Shown: piece by piece, positions 22,762 to 32,385 of the stretch
How positions within the stretch are numbered: position 1 is the stretch's first letter
How the letters are laid out: the number at the start of each line of letters is the position of its first letter
Source of the DNA: Piscirickettsiaceae bacterium
GTDB taxonomy: Bacteria > Pseudomonadota > Gammaproteobacteria > Nitrosococcales > Methylophagaceae
Length of the DNA: 64,000 bases
Direction of reading: 5' to 3'
Assembly: GCA_013215825.1 (NCBI GenBank)
Contig: JABSQN010000004.1
Coordinates: 372,001 to 436,000 of the forward strand
Position numbers and translations under genes: made by a program
Notes under the pieces: generated by a model
Seen by the model: the letters and a program-made list of their open reading frames with translations, nothing else
Databases searched by the model: none
Told to the model about the DNA's origin: nothing

Positions 22762-23622
22762 ATGACAACTACAGCTACCCAATACAATTTAGCCTTAGCG
22801 CCCATTAGCGACTTGGATTCATATAAAAACATAGTCCACAACACACCGCTATTAACAGCCGAAGAAGAATATGAACTTGCCACGCGTTTACAAGCTGATG
22901 GTGACCTTGAAGCAGCACAGCGCTTGGTTCTATCACACCTTCGTTTTGTAAACCGTATCGCAAAAGGTTACAGCGGTTATGGCTTACCTGTTGCGGATTT
23001 AGTGCAAGAAGGTAATATCGGACTGATGAAAGCAGTTAAACGATTTGATCCAACAAAAGGGGTTCGTTTAGTCTCTTTTGCTGTTCACTGGATCCGCGCT
23101 GAAATTCATGAATATGTAATCCGTAACTGGCGTATTGTTAAAATTGCCACCACGAAAGCACAGCGTAAATTGTTCTTTAATCTTCGTGGTGCTAAAAAAC
23201 GTCTTGGCTGGTTAAATCAAGCAGAAGTTGAAGCCGTTGCTAAAGATTTAAATGTGACACCAGAAAATGTAATGGATATGGAGCGCCGCTTAGCACAACC
23301 TGATGCCTCATTTGATTTGCCATCTGATAATGATGATGAAGATAATACCTTTTCACCCGTCGCCTATTTAACAGCGCCCGAAAACTCAGATCCATCACAA
23401 GAGTTGGAAAAAGCTGATTTTTCTAATCATCAACATCAGAAACTACTCGAAGCTTTAGCAACATTAGATGAACGTAGCCGTGACATTGTCAGTCAGCGTT
23501 GGTTAAATGAGGATGGTAAAGTAACCTTACATAATCTTGCAGATCAATATCAAGTGTCCGCTGAACGTATTCGTCAAATTGAAAGTAATGCAATGAAAAA
23601 GCTTAAAGGCGTGATGATTTAA
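22762..23622 (+). CDS. rpoH: Heat-shock sigma factor sigma-32
   Basis: RpoH directs RNA polymerase to heat-shock promoters. The 286-residue protein carries the region 2 core [18 protein letters not shown] and [23 protein letters not shown], the RpoH box [11 protein letters not shown] that marks this sigma and is involved in its turnover, and the region 4.2 helix-turn-helix ending [21 protein letters not shown] precedes the ATG by 9 bases. It sits downstream of ftsYEX as in most gammaproteobacteria. Confidence 0.97.
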   Translation: MTTTATQYNLALAPISDLDSYKNIVHNTPLLTAEEEYELATRLQADGDLEAAQRLVLSHLRFVNRIAKGYSGYGLPVADLVQEGNIGLMKAVKRFDPTKGVRLVSFAVHWIRAEIHEYVIRNWRIVKIATTKAQRKLFFNLRGAKKRLGWLNQAEVEAVAKDLNVTPENVMDMERRLAQPDASFDLPSDNDDEDNTFSPVAYLTAPENSDPSQELEKADFSNHQHQKLLEALATLDERSRDIVSQRWLNEDGKVTLHNLADQYQVSAERIRQIESNAMKKLKGVMI

Positions 23623-23877
23623 CTCTGCTATAAAATTGTAGGCTACCTATTCGATTGTGCATCATGCACATCTCAATTAGGTCGCGACCATAATGCAGAT
23701 TACATAAACCTACTTATCTGTTCTCTCATATTATTGTCCGAGTTTTTGATGTGGAAAATAATAAACTGCACAAAGAATATCGTATAAAATAAAAGGTAAA
23801 CCTAGCAAATAAATTCCTGGCACCATTGATAATTTTCTTACTTAAGATTAACCGCGATATCCCTCATGAATATCAGA

Positions 23878-23918
23878 CTATACGAGTAAGCCATTAATTC
23901 TACGGCTTACTCGTATAG
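23878..23918. terminator. Perfect 15-bp hairpin between convergent rpoH and fdxA
   Basis: CTATACGAGTAAGCC at 23878-23892 is the exact reverse complement of GGCTTACTCGTATAG at 23904-23918, with an 11-base loop. It lies just behind fdxA on the reverse strand and 255 bp after rpoH. No strong T-run follows on either side, so it may be a weak bidirectional terminator or a mobile-repeat relic. The rest of the 23623-23933 gap holds no convincing gene. Confidence 0.45.
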
Positions 23919-23933
23919 TAATGAAATTAGTAT

Positions 23934-24257
23934 TTATCGCTCTAACAACGATGTTTTCCCTGTCTTTCCATCCCAGTCTGCCGCATCTTCCGGCGGTTCT
24001 TTTTTCTCTGCAATAACAGGCCAAGCTAGGGAAAGTTCTTCGTTAATTTGTAAAAATTCACTTTGATTTTCAGGTAGATCATCCTCTGAGAATATAGCTT
24101 CTGCAGGACATTCCGGCTCACACAATGTGCAATCAATACATTCTTCTGGATCAATAACTAAAAAATTAGGTCCTTCATGAAAACAATCAACAGGACACAC
24201 ATCCACACAATCGGTATATTTACATTTGATACAATTTTCGGTGACAACAAAGGTCAT
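23934..24257 (-). CDS. fdxA: 7Fe ferredoxin FdxA
   Basis: The 107-residue protein matches the Azotobacter-type [3Fe-4S][4Fe-4S] ferredoxin: [20 protein letters not shown] at the N-terminus and [16 protein letters not shown] for the second cluster, followed by the long C-terminal extension that distinguishes FdxA from small clostridial types. I use the ATG at 24257 (MTFVVTENC), because the five extra residues of the upstream ATG at 24272 are not in the family. It faces rpoH convergently. Confidence 0.93.
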   Translation of the reverse strand: MTFVVTENCIKCKYTDCVDVCPVDCFHEGPNFLVIDPEECIDCTLCEPECPAEAIFSEDDLPENQSEFLQINEELSLAWPVIAEKKEPPEDAADWDGKTGKTSLLER

Positions 24258-24381
24258 TGATCCACTCCACAACTCAAAATTCGATACATCTAATAGCGTA
24301 ATTTTACATGATTTCTAACTAATCTGGGCAATGTTTCATTTTAAGGTATGATCAAGCTTAAACTTTAGAAGGAATAAAATC

Positions 24382-24675
24382 ATGCGCCGCGTTATTACTA
24401 TCGCTATTTTTATCATTATTTTCTCTATTGGTGCAGCCTTTTCAGCGATCAACCTTAATCCTATTACCATTAATTATTACTTAGGTTCCGTAGCTATTCC
24501 TCTATCTATAATGGTCATTTTGTCGTTAGTCGCGGGGATTATTATTGGTGCTCTCGCGATTTATATTACCAGTCTACGCTTACGTTATGAAAATAGTCGC
24601 TTGCAAAAGAAACTTTTTCTTTCTGAACAAGAAGTGAATAGTTTACGAATTTTACCGATTAAAGACATCCATTAA
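24382..24675 (+). CDS. lapA: LapA-type inner membrane protein (DUF1049)
   Basis: LapA (YciS) is a small inner membrane protein that works with LapB in controlling lipopolysaccharide synthesis through LpxC turnover. The 97-residue protein has two membrane helices (about residues 4-22 and 38-62) joined by the NLNPITINYYLGS loop typical of DUF1049, then a cytoplasmic coiled tail. It is 2 bp upstream of lapB, the conserved pair. Confidence 0.9.
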   Translation: MRRVITIAIFIIIFSIGAAFSAINLNPITINYYLGSVAIPLSIMVILSLVAGIIIGALAIYITSLRLRYENSRLQKKLFLSEQEVNSLRILPIKDIH

Positions 24676-24677
24676 TC

Positions 24678-25856
24678 ATGGAATGGTTAGTTTTTCTTCT
24701 TCCTATTGCCGCCTTTTCAGGTTGGATCGCTGCGCGTAATCATTACAAAAAGAAGAATTCTAAAAATGAAACACCGTTTAATCAGGACTATTTTAAAGGC
24801 TTAAATTATTTATTAAATGAACAACCTGATAAAGCCATCGATGTTTTTATCCATTTATTAGAAGTAAATAGTGAAACCGTTGAAACACATATGGCTTTGG
24901 CAAATCTATTTCGTCGTCGAGGTGAAACAGATCGTGCGATCCGTATCCACCAAAACCTAATTGCAAGACCCACATTAACATCTGAACAACGAAATCGAGC
25001 ATTAGTCGAATTAGGCTTAGATTATATGAATGCAGGTGTACTCGACCGTGCTGAACATCTATTTCTTGAATTATTAACAATAGTAACGCCGCCAGTTGAA
25101 GCGTACAAACAATTAATTCGCATCTATCAACAAGAAAAACACTGGCAAAAAGCCATCGAAATGGCGAAGAAATATCAAACTAATAGTGCTGAAAATATCG
25201 GCGCAATGATTGCTCAATTTTACTGCGAACTAGCCGAACAACAATTCACTTCATCGCCAGATAAAATCGCTGCACGGCTTAAACAGGCAAATAGTTATGA
25301 CCCAAACTGTGTTCGAGCGAGTTTATTAGGAGCACAACACCATCTCAGCAATCATAATTTCAAAAAAGCATTAAAAACATTACACCGTATTGAGCAACAA
25401 AATATACATTATCTTCCTGAAGCATTGCCACAGTTACTCGAAGGTTATCAACAAACAAACAATTTGCCTGTATTTAATTCGTGGCTAGAATCAATCCTTA
25501 AAAATTACCCAGATATGACAAGTATCAGATTGATGCTAACCCATGTTATTCAATTACAATATGGAGGTCAGGCTGCACAGGATTATTTATACAAAAAGTT
25601 GCATAGCCACCCTTCTGTTGAGGGGTTGCATAGTTTAATTTCATTAGGTGAACAATCAAATCCAATTCTAGTTCCCCTTATCAAGAATATTACTCAAACC
25701 TTAGTGCAGCGCGGCCATCGCTATACATGTCAGCATTGTGGTTTTGCTGGAAGATCTATGCACTGGCAATGTCCAGGTTGTAAAAAATGGGCAACAGTTC
25801 GGCCCACAGAAATTCATCTTTCTTCGTTAGACACTTTATTAGGAAACTCAAAATGA
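24678..25856 (+). CDS. lapB: LapB lipopolysaccharide assembly regulator
   Basis: LapB (YciM) brings the LpxC deacetylase to the FtsH protease, setting LPS levels. The 392-residue protein has an N-terminal membrane anchor (residues 1-18), tetratricopeptide repeats (for example ETHMALANLFRRRGETDRAIRIHQ) through the middle and a C-terminal rubredoxin-like zinc domain with paired CxxC knuckles (CQHCGF, CPGCKKW). Length agrees with E. coli LapB (389). The stop overlaps arsC in an ATGA. Confidence 0.95.
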   Translation: MEWLVFLLPIAAFSGWIAARNHYKKKNSKNETPFNQDYFKGLNYLLNEQPDKAIDVFIHLLEVNSETVETHMALANLFRRRGETDRAIRIHQNLIARPTLTSEQRNRALVELGLDYMNAGVLDRAEHLFLELLTIVTPPVEAYKQLIRIYQQEKHWQKAIEMAKKYQTNSAENIGAMIAQFYCELAEQQFTSSPDKIAARLKQANSYDPNCVRASLLGAQHHLSNHNFKKALKTLHRIEQQNIHYLPEALPQLLEGYQQTNNLPVFNSWLESILKNYPDMTSIRLMLTHVIQLQYGGQAAQDYLYKKLHSHPSVEGLHSLISLGEQSNPILVPLIKNITQTLVQRGHRYTCQHCGFAGRSMHWQCPGCKKWATVRPTEIHLSSLDTLLGNSK

Positions 25857-26203
25857 GTGATGTTCGTATTTATCACAATCCAAGATGCAGTAAATCTCGC
25901 CAAACATTGGCACTAATTGAAGAGCAAGGCATTACGCCTGAAATTATTGACTATCTAAAATCGCCACCGACAATTGATGTATTAAATAGTATACTTAAAC
26001 AACTTAATATCACCGCTCGCCAGCTATTACGTAAAGGCGAGGCTATTTATAAAGAATTAAACTTATCAGATAGTTCACTGACTGATAAGCAACTTATTCA
26101 AGCAATGTGCGATAATCCCAAGCTTATTGAGCGCCCTATTGTCATTAAAAATGGCAAAGCTAAATTAGGTCGCCCGCCTGAGGCTGTACTTGAAATTTTA
26201 TAG
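25853..26203 (+). CDS. arsC: ArsC-family (arsenate reductase-like) thioredoxin-fold protein
   Basis: The 116-residue protein shows the ArsC/Spx signature RIYHNPRCSKSRQTLALIEEQG with a single N-terminal active cysteine and the PIVIKNGKAKLGRPPEAVL C-terminal block of glutaredoxin-linked arsenate reductases. It reduces arsenate to arsenite in characterised members; no arsR or arsB is near, so it may be a YfgD/YffB-type relative with another role. I use the ATG at 25853, which overlaps the lapB stop (ATGA); the longer frame from 25787 is lapB antiframe. Confidence 0.85.
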   Translation: MSDVRIYHNPRCSKSRQTLALIEEQGITPEIIDYLKSPPTIDVLNSILKQLNITARQLLRKGEAIYKELNLSDSSLTDKQLIQAMCDNPKLIERPIVIKNGKAKLGRPPEAVLEIL

Positions 26204-26206
26204 TAA

Positions 26207-27195
<989 letters not shown>

Positions 27196-27260
27196 CTCAC
27201 AAAACAAAAAATCTTAATCTGTTATTTATACTGCAATATGTTTAATTTCCGGAGATCATC

Positions 27261-27491
27261 ATGAGTACAATCCCAGCCTATCAGTCAGGTCTATCGGGTA
27301 TTAACTCAGGCTTCCAAAGCGCCAATAAAAATGCAGCTACCATTGCCAGCGCGGGTGCTATGGAGTCCGGTTCAGATATTACCACTCCATTAGTGAATAT
27401 GATTCGTGATAAACAACAAGTACAAGCCTCCGCAAAAATACTTGAAACAAGTAATGAAATGCTTGGATCCATTTTGGATATTAAAGTGTAA
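27261..27491 (+). CDS. Small protein resembling the flagellar rod C-terminal domain
   Basis: The 76-residue product ends in TPLVNMIRDKQQVQASAKILETSNEMLGSILDIKV, which follows the pattern of the flagellar basal-body rod/hook C-terminal helix (LVxxIxxQxxxxAxAKxxxTxxEMLxxxL). The front part is Ser/Ala/Gly-rich. It has a good GGAG ahead of the ATG. No other flagellar gene is present. It lies 3 bp before a metalloprotease-like gene, so the two probably form a unit. The role is unknown. Confidence 0.7.
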   Translation: MSTIPAYQSGLSGINSGFQSANKNAATIASAGAMESGSDITTPLVNMIRDKQQVQASAKILETSNEMLGSILDIKV

Positions 27492-27494
27492 GTC

Positions 27495-28010
27495 ATGAAC
27501 ATTGATGCTTCGGCACCCTTAACAGAAAATCCGATAACACGCTTCTCAGCAGCGTCTAATAAAACTGAAGAGACATCAACTACTAATGCTTCAAACCGTC
27601 AAGAAAATCAACAAATACAAGAATTAAAGGCTAGAGACCTCACCGTACGAACGCATGAAGCCGCTCATATTGCAGCAGGTGGAAATATTGTTCGCGGCGA
27701 AGCCAACTTTAGCTTCCAACGTGGACCTGATGGTGTGCAATATGCTGTTGGTGGCGATGTTAGAATTGATACATCCAAAGAAAATACCGCAGAAGCGACA
27801 TTACGCAAAACAGAGCAAATTCGTAGTGCTGCACTTGCACCTGCTCAACCTTCTACACAAGACCGAACCGTCGCCGCTCAAGCCGCTCAAATGGCAATAG
27901 AAGCGCGTGCTGAAATTAAGCAACAACAGGCTGATAAAACAAATCCTGAAAGTAACAATACTACGATTTCTGAAGGTTCAGCAGGCAACATCGTCGACAT
28001 CACAATATAA
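27495..28010 (+). CDS. Putative metalloprotease of the SprA-related/CJM1_0395 family
   Basis: The 171-residue protein has an unstructured Asn/Thr-rich N-terminus, the core RDLTVRTHEAAHIAAGG with a possible zinc motif HEAAH (HExxH), and the FQRGPDGVQYAVGGDVRID block that marks this family. It ends in an Ala/Gln-rich helix. No signal peptide is present. Family members are annotated as putative metalloproteases, often with SprA-related domains, without a proven substrate. It is immediately followed, after 10 bp, by the MITE-like element. Confidence 0.75.
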   Translation: MNIDASAPLTENPITRFSAASNKTEETSTTNASNRQENQQIQELKARDLTVRTHEAAHIAAGGNIVRGEANFSFQRGPDGVQYAVGGDVRIDTSKENTAEATLRKTEQIRSAALAPAQPSTQDRTVAAQAAQMAIEARAEIKQQQADKTNPESNNTTISEGSAGNIVDITI

Positions 28011-28020
28011 TTAACTAACC

Positions 28021-28159
28021 GAGACCTTTGCATGATAAGTATTTTTTGTCATAACAAGGCAAAAATAGTCGAAAAAGCGCAGTTTACTAATGTAAATGAG
28101 CATTTTGAGACTCTTTTTAACGCAGATATGGCAGAAAAGATGACTCATGCAAAGGTCTC
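28021..28159. mobile_element. MITE-like element with 15-bp terminal inverted repeats
   Basis: GAGACCTTTGCATGA at 28021-28035 is the exact inverse of TCATGCAAAGGTCTC at 28145-28159. The 139-bp interval has no transposase. Its arrangement (GAGACC ends, AT-rich inside) resembles the ends of IS5-family elements joined by internal deletion; that link is from memory of the family and unproven. It lies exactly where the 5' part of birA should be. A second copy of one end is at 26242-26256. No clear target duplication is visible. Confidence 0.7.
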
Positions 28160-29009
28160 TAGCTGTTACACTACACACTCTCTTTTCAATCATCGTATTT
28201 CTATTTTGACCCCATCAGACTTTATTCCTCTTTCACTAACGACAATTCAATCGGCTATGTCACCTGAGGTAGCAATTAAATTAAATGAAATTCTACTTCA
28301 TGATTCTGTTGCATCTACAAATGATGAGCTTTGGCAACGATTAAACCAAGGAAAATCAACCGCCGCCGCTTGCCTTAGTGAAACCCAAACAGCAGGACGT
28401 GGTCGTCGTGGTGATCTTTGGCACTCACCATCATCAGGTAATCTTTACCTATCAATCTTCTGGCCTTTTCCCGCAGAAACCAATATAAATGGGCTTAGTA
28501 TAGCAATTGGCATCAGCTTAATAAATGCACTTAAATCAGAAGGAATCAATGACTTACAGCTAAAATGGCCAAATGACATTTTATATAAAAGACAAAAACT
28601 AGCAGGAATTCTAGTAGAATCACGCTTCGGTAAACAATTAAACACCGTGATTGGCATTGGCCTTAACTTTAAGCTTCCAACTGCCACTCAAAATAAAATT
28701 CAACAAGCAACCACCAGCCTTCAACAGCTTTGTACTGATACACCCTGTAGGAATCAGCTGGCAGGAAAAATTATACAAACTATGATTGAAACATTAGAAC
28801 AATTCCAAATTAATGGATTAAACAACTTCATGCCACAATGGTCAGATTATGATGCCCTCGCTGCTCAAGCCATCACCCTTATTAATGGCGATGAACATAT
28901 CGATGCCATTGCCCTCGGTATTAATGAGCAAGGTGAACTGCGCTATCAGCAAGATAATAAAATACACACTTTATCAAATAGCCATATCCGCATTAGGTTT
29001 GCATCATGA
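28032..29009 (+). CDS. birA: Biotin-protein ligase BirA lacking its DNA-binding domain
   Basis: The catalytic domain attaches biotin to acetyl-CoA carboxylase carrier protein: it has DSVASTNDELWQ, the biotinyl-AMP loop AGRGRRGDLWHSP, LKWPNDILYKRQKLAGILVES and the C-terminal cap. BirA normally starts with a 60-residue winged helix; here only the linker (FIPLSLTTIQSAM) remains and the sequence before it (first 43 residues) is encoded by the MITE-like element. Real translation may start at 28032, 28139 or 28257 (MSPEVAIK); none has a strong ribosome-binding site. The ligase should work but the repressor function is lost. The stop overlaps coaX (ATGA). Confidence 0.85.
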   Translation: MISIFCHNKAKIVEKAQFTNVNEHFETLFNADMAEKMTHAKVSSCYTTHSLFNHRISILTPSDFIPLSLTTIQSAMSPEVAIKLNEILLHDSVASTNDELWQRLNQGKSTAAACLSETQTAGRGRRGDLWHSPSSGNLYLSIFWPFPAETNINGLSIAIGISLINALKSEGINDLQLKWPNDILYKRQKLAGILVESRFGKQLNTVIGIGLNFKLPTATQNKIQQATTSLQQLCTDTPCRNQLAGKIIQTMIETLEQFQINGLNNFMPQWSDYDALAAQAITLINGDEHIDAIALGINEQGELRYQQDNKIHTLSNSHIRIRFAS

Positions 29010-29920
29010 AATTATTAGTTGATATCGGTAACTCTCGTATTAAATGGGCGATTCTTCAAGTCGGTGCATTAGAAAGCCACAGTTTCACTCGCAAGAAAAC
29101 AGGTATAAAATCCTCATTAAAAAGTGAATGGAAAGCACTGGAAGATATCACCTCGGTTCATGTCTCCAATGTTGCCGGTGATAAAATCGCTCAACAACTG
29201 ACCGAATGGACAGAAAAACAATGGGATATTACGCCAAAATTTGTACAAAGTGAGAAAAAACGCTTCGGAGTTACCAACTCCTATGAGCAAGCTGAATTAT
29301 TAGGCGTTGACCGCTGGTTAGCACTTATTGCCGCTAGACAACATGCTAGGCAAGCAACCTGTGTTATTGATTGTGGTACGGCAATTACTATTGATATTGT
29401 CACCAAATATGGCCAACACCAAGGTGGCATGATATTACCCGGCTTATCGCTAATGCGTGACGCATTACTAGATAAAACTAGTGATATTAGTGGCACAATA
29501 GAAGATAGTAACTTCAAAACACTGGCTATCAACACGCAAAGTGCCGTGCAAGCCGGTACTTTATACATGGTCACAGCCAGCCTAGAACGACTTATTGATG
29601 ATCTGAGAGAACAATTTAATAATCGTATCCGCTTTATTATTACCGGTGGTGATGCTGAAAGCCTTATTCCCTTATTACCCACACAAATATCACACTACCC
29701 TGATATTGTATTGAAAGGCCTAGCCTACTACGCCCGACAGGGTAGTGGTAAATCTCAAGAAACTGTGGAATCTGAGGAGTCTTTGGAATCTGTGGAAACT
29801 GTGGAAACTGTGGAATCTTTGGAACCTGTGGAACCTGTGGAATCTGTGGAAGCGGTGGAATCTGTGGAATCTGTGGAATCTGTGGAAACTGTGGAAACTG
29901 TGGAAACTGGAAATACATAA
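29006..29920 (+). CDS. coaX: Type III pantothenate kinase with a repeat tail
   Basis: CoaX phosphorylates pantothenate, the first committed step to coenzyme A, and needs a monovalent cation. The first 245 residues form the acetate-kinase-fold enzyme: [14 protein letters not shown] phosphate loop, [38 protein letters not shown]. The family is about 250 aa, but this protein is 304: residues 252-302 consist of 17 three-residue units ([15 protein letters not shown]), an acidic tail. It follows birA with a 4-bp overlap, the usual order. Confidence 0.94.
   Translation: MKLLVDIGNSRIKWAILQVGALESHSFTRKKTGIKSSLKSEWKALEDITSVHVSNVAGDKIAQQLTEWTEKQWDITPKFVQSEKKRFGVTNSYEQAELLGVDRWLALIAARQHARQATCVIDCGTAITIDIVTKYGQHQGGMILPGLSLMRDALLDKTSDISGTIEDSNFKTLAINTQSAVQAGTLYMVTASLERLIDDLREQFNNRIRFIITGGDAESLIPLLPTQISHYPDIVLKGLAYYARQGSGKSQETVESEESLESVETVETVESLEPVEPVESVEAVESVESVESVETVETVETGNT
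29759..29911 (+). repeat. 17-unit 9-bp tandem repeat inside coaX
   Basis: Seventeen consecutive 9-base units of the type GAATCTGTG (variants GAAACTGTG, GAACCTGTG, GAATCTTTG, GAAGCGGTG) run in the coaX reading frame. Each encodes Glu-Xaa-Val/Leu (one unit gives Glu-Ser-Glu). Copy-number change by slippage would always keep frame, so length could vary between strains without breaking the enzyme. The reverse strand gives spurious Phe-Pro-Gln frames. Confidence 0.95.
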
Positions 29921-29966
29921 AGTTTGTCAGATTACATAATCTAATGTAATCTTTCGCACCTTAAAT

Positions 29967-30056
29967 GGAGAGCTGGCCGAGCGGCCGATGGCGCACGCCT
30001 GGAAAGTGTGTATAGGTTTATCCCTATCGAGGGTTCGAATCCCTCGCTCTCCGCCA
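29967..30056 (+). tRNA. serX: tRNA-Ser (anticodon GGA)
   Basis: A 90-base class II tRNA with encoded CCA. The acceptor GGAGAGC at 29967 pairs with GCTCTCC at 30046-30052, followed by discriminator G and CCA. The anticodon loop CTGGAAA gives anticodon GGA (reads UCC/UCU). A long variable arm (TATAGGTTTATCCCTAT region) and the T-loop GGTTCGAATCC are present. The gene symbol is uncertain. It lies upstream of ffs, as in many pseudomonad-like genomes. Confidence 0.96.
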
Positions 30057-30131
30057 TATATGAAAACGAGGATTTGATTAGACCCCTTTGATTCGACAAA
30101 TTTGAATGAGCGCTACACCCCTTCGACGGCT

Positions 30132-30151
30132 AAAATACAAGGATGTATTTT
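30132..30151. terminator. Hairpin after tRNA-Ser
   Basis: AAAATACA at 30132-30139 pairs with TGTATTTT at 30144-30151 around an AGGA loop, giving a perfect 8-bp AT-rich stem 76 bp after the tRNA. It may end tRNA-Ser transcription, but no long T-run follows and AT-rich stems are weak, so this is tentative. Confidence 0.3.
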
Positions 30152-30244
30152 GTAATCCCTCACCCAAGCTTAATCAAATATATTTTAAAGTTAAATTAAC
30201 ATAGCAAAAGATCTAAAAAACACTTAAAATTACACGCTTATTAT

Positions 30245-30360
30245 GGTGACCTGCACTGGTCTCCTCGCGACGATATGTTGGTTAGCCCGTCAGGCCCGGA
30301 AGGGAGCAGCGGAGCCTTCGGACTCGAGCGCCGAGATTTGGCTGGTGTGGGTTATCGCCC
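30245..30360 (+). ncRNA. ffs: Signal recognition particle 4.5S RNA
   Basis: The diagnostic apical-loop sequence GTCAGGCCCGGAAGGGAGCAGC-type core (GTCAGG, GGAAGG, AGCAGC) lies at 30289-30310. The outer arms GGTGACCTGCAC and GTGTGGGTTATCGCC fold back on each other, giving one long rod of about 116 bases. With Ffh it forms SRP, whose receptor FtsY is at 20.0 kb. The ends are estimated from pairing. It lies just upstream of dnaX, a known position. Confidence 0.93.
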
Positions 30361-30386
30361 TTATGCTACATAGGTGCTTCTAATCA

Positions 30387-32054
30387 ATGAGTTATCTGGT
30401 TCTCGCTCGAAAATGGCGACCTAAAACTTTTTCTGAAGTTGTTGGACAACAACATGTTCTTAAAGCCCTAATTAATGGTCTTGATCAAGATCGTTTGCAT
30501 CACGCTTTTTTATTTTCCGGCACACGAGGTGTCGGTAAAACAACATTAGCGCGGATCTTTGCAAAATCTCTCAATTGTGAACAAGGTGTCAGTTCAAAAC
30601 CTTGTGGTGAATGCCAAAGCTGTCAAGAAGTGGATGCCGGTCGTTTCGTTGATTTGATTGAAGTCGATGCAGCATCTCGCACCAAGGTCGATGACACTCG
30701 AGAGTTATTGGATAATGTACAATATGCGCCTAGCCGAGGGCGCTATAAAGTCTATTTGATTGATGAAGTTCATATGCTTTCCACTAGTAGTTTTAATGCG
30801 CTATTAAAAACACTGGAAGAACCACCTTCTCACGTTAAGTTTTTGTTTGCGACCACTGATCCTCAAAAACTGCCAGTCACTATTCTCTCGCGTTGCTTAC
30901 AATTTAATTTACGTCGTTTGGATATCACTCAAATATCGGATCATCTTGTTAAGATCCTGGGAAAAGAATCGGTTGAATTTGAACACGCTGCATTAATTGA
31001 AATTGCTCGTGCTGCTGATGGCAGTATGCGTGATGCACTCAGCTTGCTAGACCAAGCTATTTCTTTTGGTGCTGGCAGTATTACAAATGAACAAGTCAAT
31101 CAAATGTTGGGCACGATTTCTCAACAACAAGTTCATTTATTAATGAGTGCTTTAATTAATAATGATGGCCAGAATTTATTACAACAAGCGCAGGAGATAT
31201 CCGCTCAAGGACGTGACTTTAAACTAGTTTTAAATGAACTCTTAGCTAGCTTACAACGTATCGCAAGTATTCAGCTTGTCCCTGATTTAGAACATACTGA
31301 TGAAAAAAACTTTGAACAATTTCAGCAACTCGCTCAGCAATGTTCTCCTGAATTGATCCAATTGTTTTATCAAATTACCCTGCATGGAAAACGTGATTTA
31401 CCCTATGCATCTGATCCACAAAGTGGCTTTGAAATGGTATTGCTCAGAATGCTGAGTTTTCAACCCATGAAAATTGATAGCGATATGACTGATGATACCC
31501 CGCCAGCCCCGTCTGTCACTAATAAAACAATAAGTCCTAACGTATCTCAAACTCATTATGCCAAAACTAAACCTATTGAACCGGTAATACATCACGTTGC
31601 CGAATCGCCACCTCCCGTCAACGATGCTACAACAGAAAAAGTAACAACATCCAATGATGATAAAGACATTAATAGTGCCAATTGGTTAAACATTATTGGT
31701 CAGCTGAAACTAACTGCTTTTACGCGTCAACTTGGTGATAATAGTGCTTTTATTAAGTTTGAAAATAATCAAATAACGCTTGCTATTGCTGATGGTTTAG
31801 CACACCTTGCCAGTGATAAAGCACAAGAACGACTAACTTCTGAACTCAGTCGATATCTAGCACAAGATATTAAATTAACGATTCAACAAGAATCGCAAGC
31901 CAGTACAGCAACATTAGCCAACGAACGTGCTGAACAAAAACGTTCTAGCCAGCAACAGGCCGTAGACTCTATTCATAACGATCCTATTGTCGCGGCTATA
32001 AAACAAACATTTGATGCTCGCATTATCGAGAGCACGATAAAACCGTTAAATTAA
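30387..32054 (+). CDS. dnaX: DNA polymerase III tau/gamma subunit
   Basis: DnaX is the ATPase of the clamp loader. The 555-residue protein has the N-terminal YLVLARKWRPKTFSEVVGQ, Walker A GTRGVGKTT, the zinc site with four cysteines (CEQGVSSKPCGECQSC), Walker B LIDEVHMLS and the sensor SRC motif TILSRCLQF. A disordered Pro/Thr-rich linker (about 365-420) leads to the tau-type C-terminal polymerase-binding domain. I did not find an evident A-run frameshift site for gamma. It is followed by ybaB and recR as usual. Confidence 0.95.
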   Translation: MSYLVLARKWRPKTFSEVVGQQHVLKALINGLDQDRLHHAFLFSGTRGVGKTTLARIFAKSLNCEQGVSSKPCGECQSCQEVDAGRFVDLIEVDAASRTKVDDTRELLDNVQYAPSRGRYKVYLIDEVHMLSTSSFNALLKTLEEPPSHVKFLFATTDPQKLPVTILSRCLQFNLRRLDITQISDHLVKILGKESVEFEHAALIEIARAADGSMRDALSLLDQAISFGAGSITNEQVNQMLGTISQQQVHLLMSALINNDGQNLLQQAQEISAQGRDFKLVLNELLASLQRIASIQLVPDLEHTDEKNFEQFQQLAQQCSPELIQLFYQITLHGKRDLPYASDPQSGFEMVLLRMLSFQPMKIDSDMTDDTPPAPSVTNKTISPNVSQTHYAKTKPIEPVIHHVAESPPPVNDATTEKVTTSNDDKDINSANWLNIIGQLKLTAFTRQLGDNSAFIKFENNQITLAIADGLAHLASDKAQERLTSELSRYLAQDIKLTIQQESQASTATLANERAEQKRSSQQQAVDSIHNDPIVAAIKQTFDARIIESTIKPLN

Positions 32055-32066
32055 AGAGGAAATACA

Positions 32067-32375
32067 ATGAAAGGTGGAATGGGCAACCTGATGAAACAAG
32101 CGCAACAAATGCAGGCTAATATGGAAAAAGCCCAACAAGAACTTGCATTGATGGAAGTCACCGGTCAATCTGGTGCTGGCATGGTAAAAGTAGTTATGAC
32201 GGGGAAACATGATGTTAAACGCGTTAGTATTGAAGATGCACTATTAGAAGACGATAAGGAAATGTTGGAAGACTTAATTGCTGCAGCTGTAAATGATGCT
32301 GTGCGCCAAGTTGAAAAAACAAGTCAAGAACGTATGTCAGGCATGTTGCCTCCTGGCATGAAACTTCCCTTTTAG
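32067..32375 (+). CDS. ybaB: YbaB/EbfC nucleoid-associated protein
   Basis: A 102-residue DNA-binding dimer of the YbaB family: [22 protein letters not shown] coiled helix, the [21 protein letters not shown] strand and the C-terminal [13 protein letters not shown]. It binds DNA without strong sequence need and lies between dnaX and recR as in nearly all bacteria. Its start is preceded by AAAGAGGAAATACA, a strong ribosome-binding site. Confidence 0.95.
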   Translation: MKGGMGNLMKQAQQMQANMEKAQQELALMEVTGQSGAGMVKVVMTGKHDVKRVSIEDALLEDDKEMLEDLIAAAVNDAVRQVEKTSQERMSGMLPPGMKLPF

Positions 32376-32385
32376 GTTTGAACTA

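Noticed and set aside
23731-23826. A 31-residue reverse-strand hydrophobic frame (MVPGIYLLGLPFILYD)
   Set aside because: It lacks a ribosome-binding site and no neighbour supports it; I keep it only as a possible small peptide.
29759-29911. CRISPR array
   Set aside because: Units are 9 bp with no spacers and lie in frame inside coaX.
29664-29939. Two open frames over the coaX tail giving Phe-Pro-Gln-rich and Trp-Asn-Leu-rich proteins
   Set aside because: They are read from the 9-bp tandem repeat in other frames; the repeat itself explains them and neither has a start signal.
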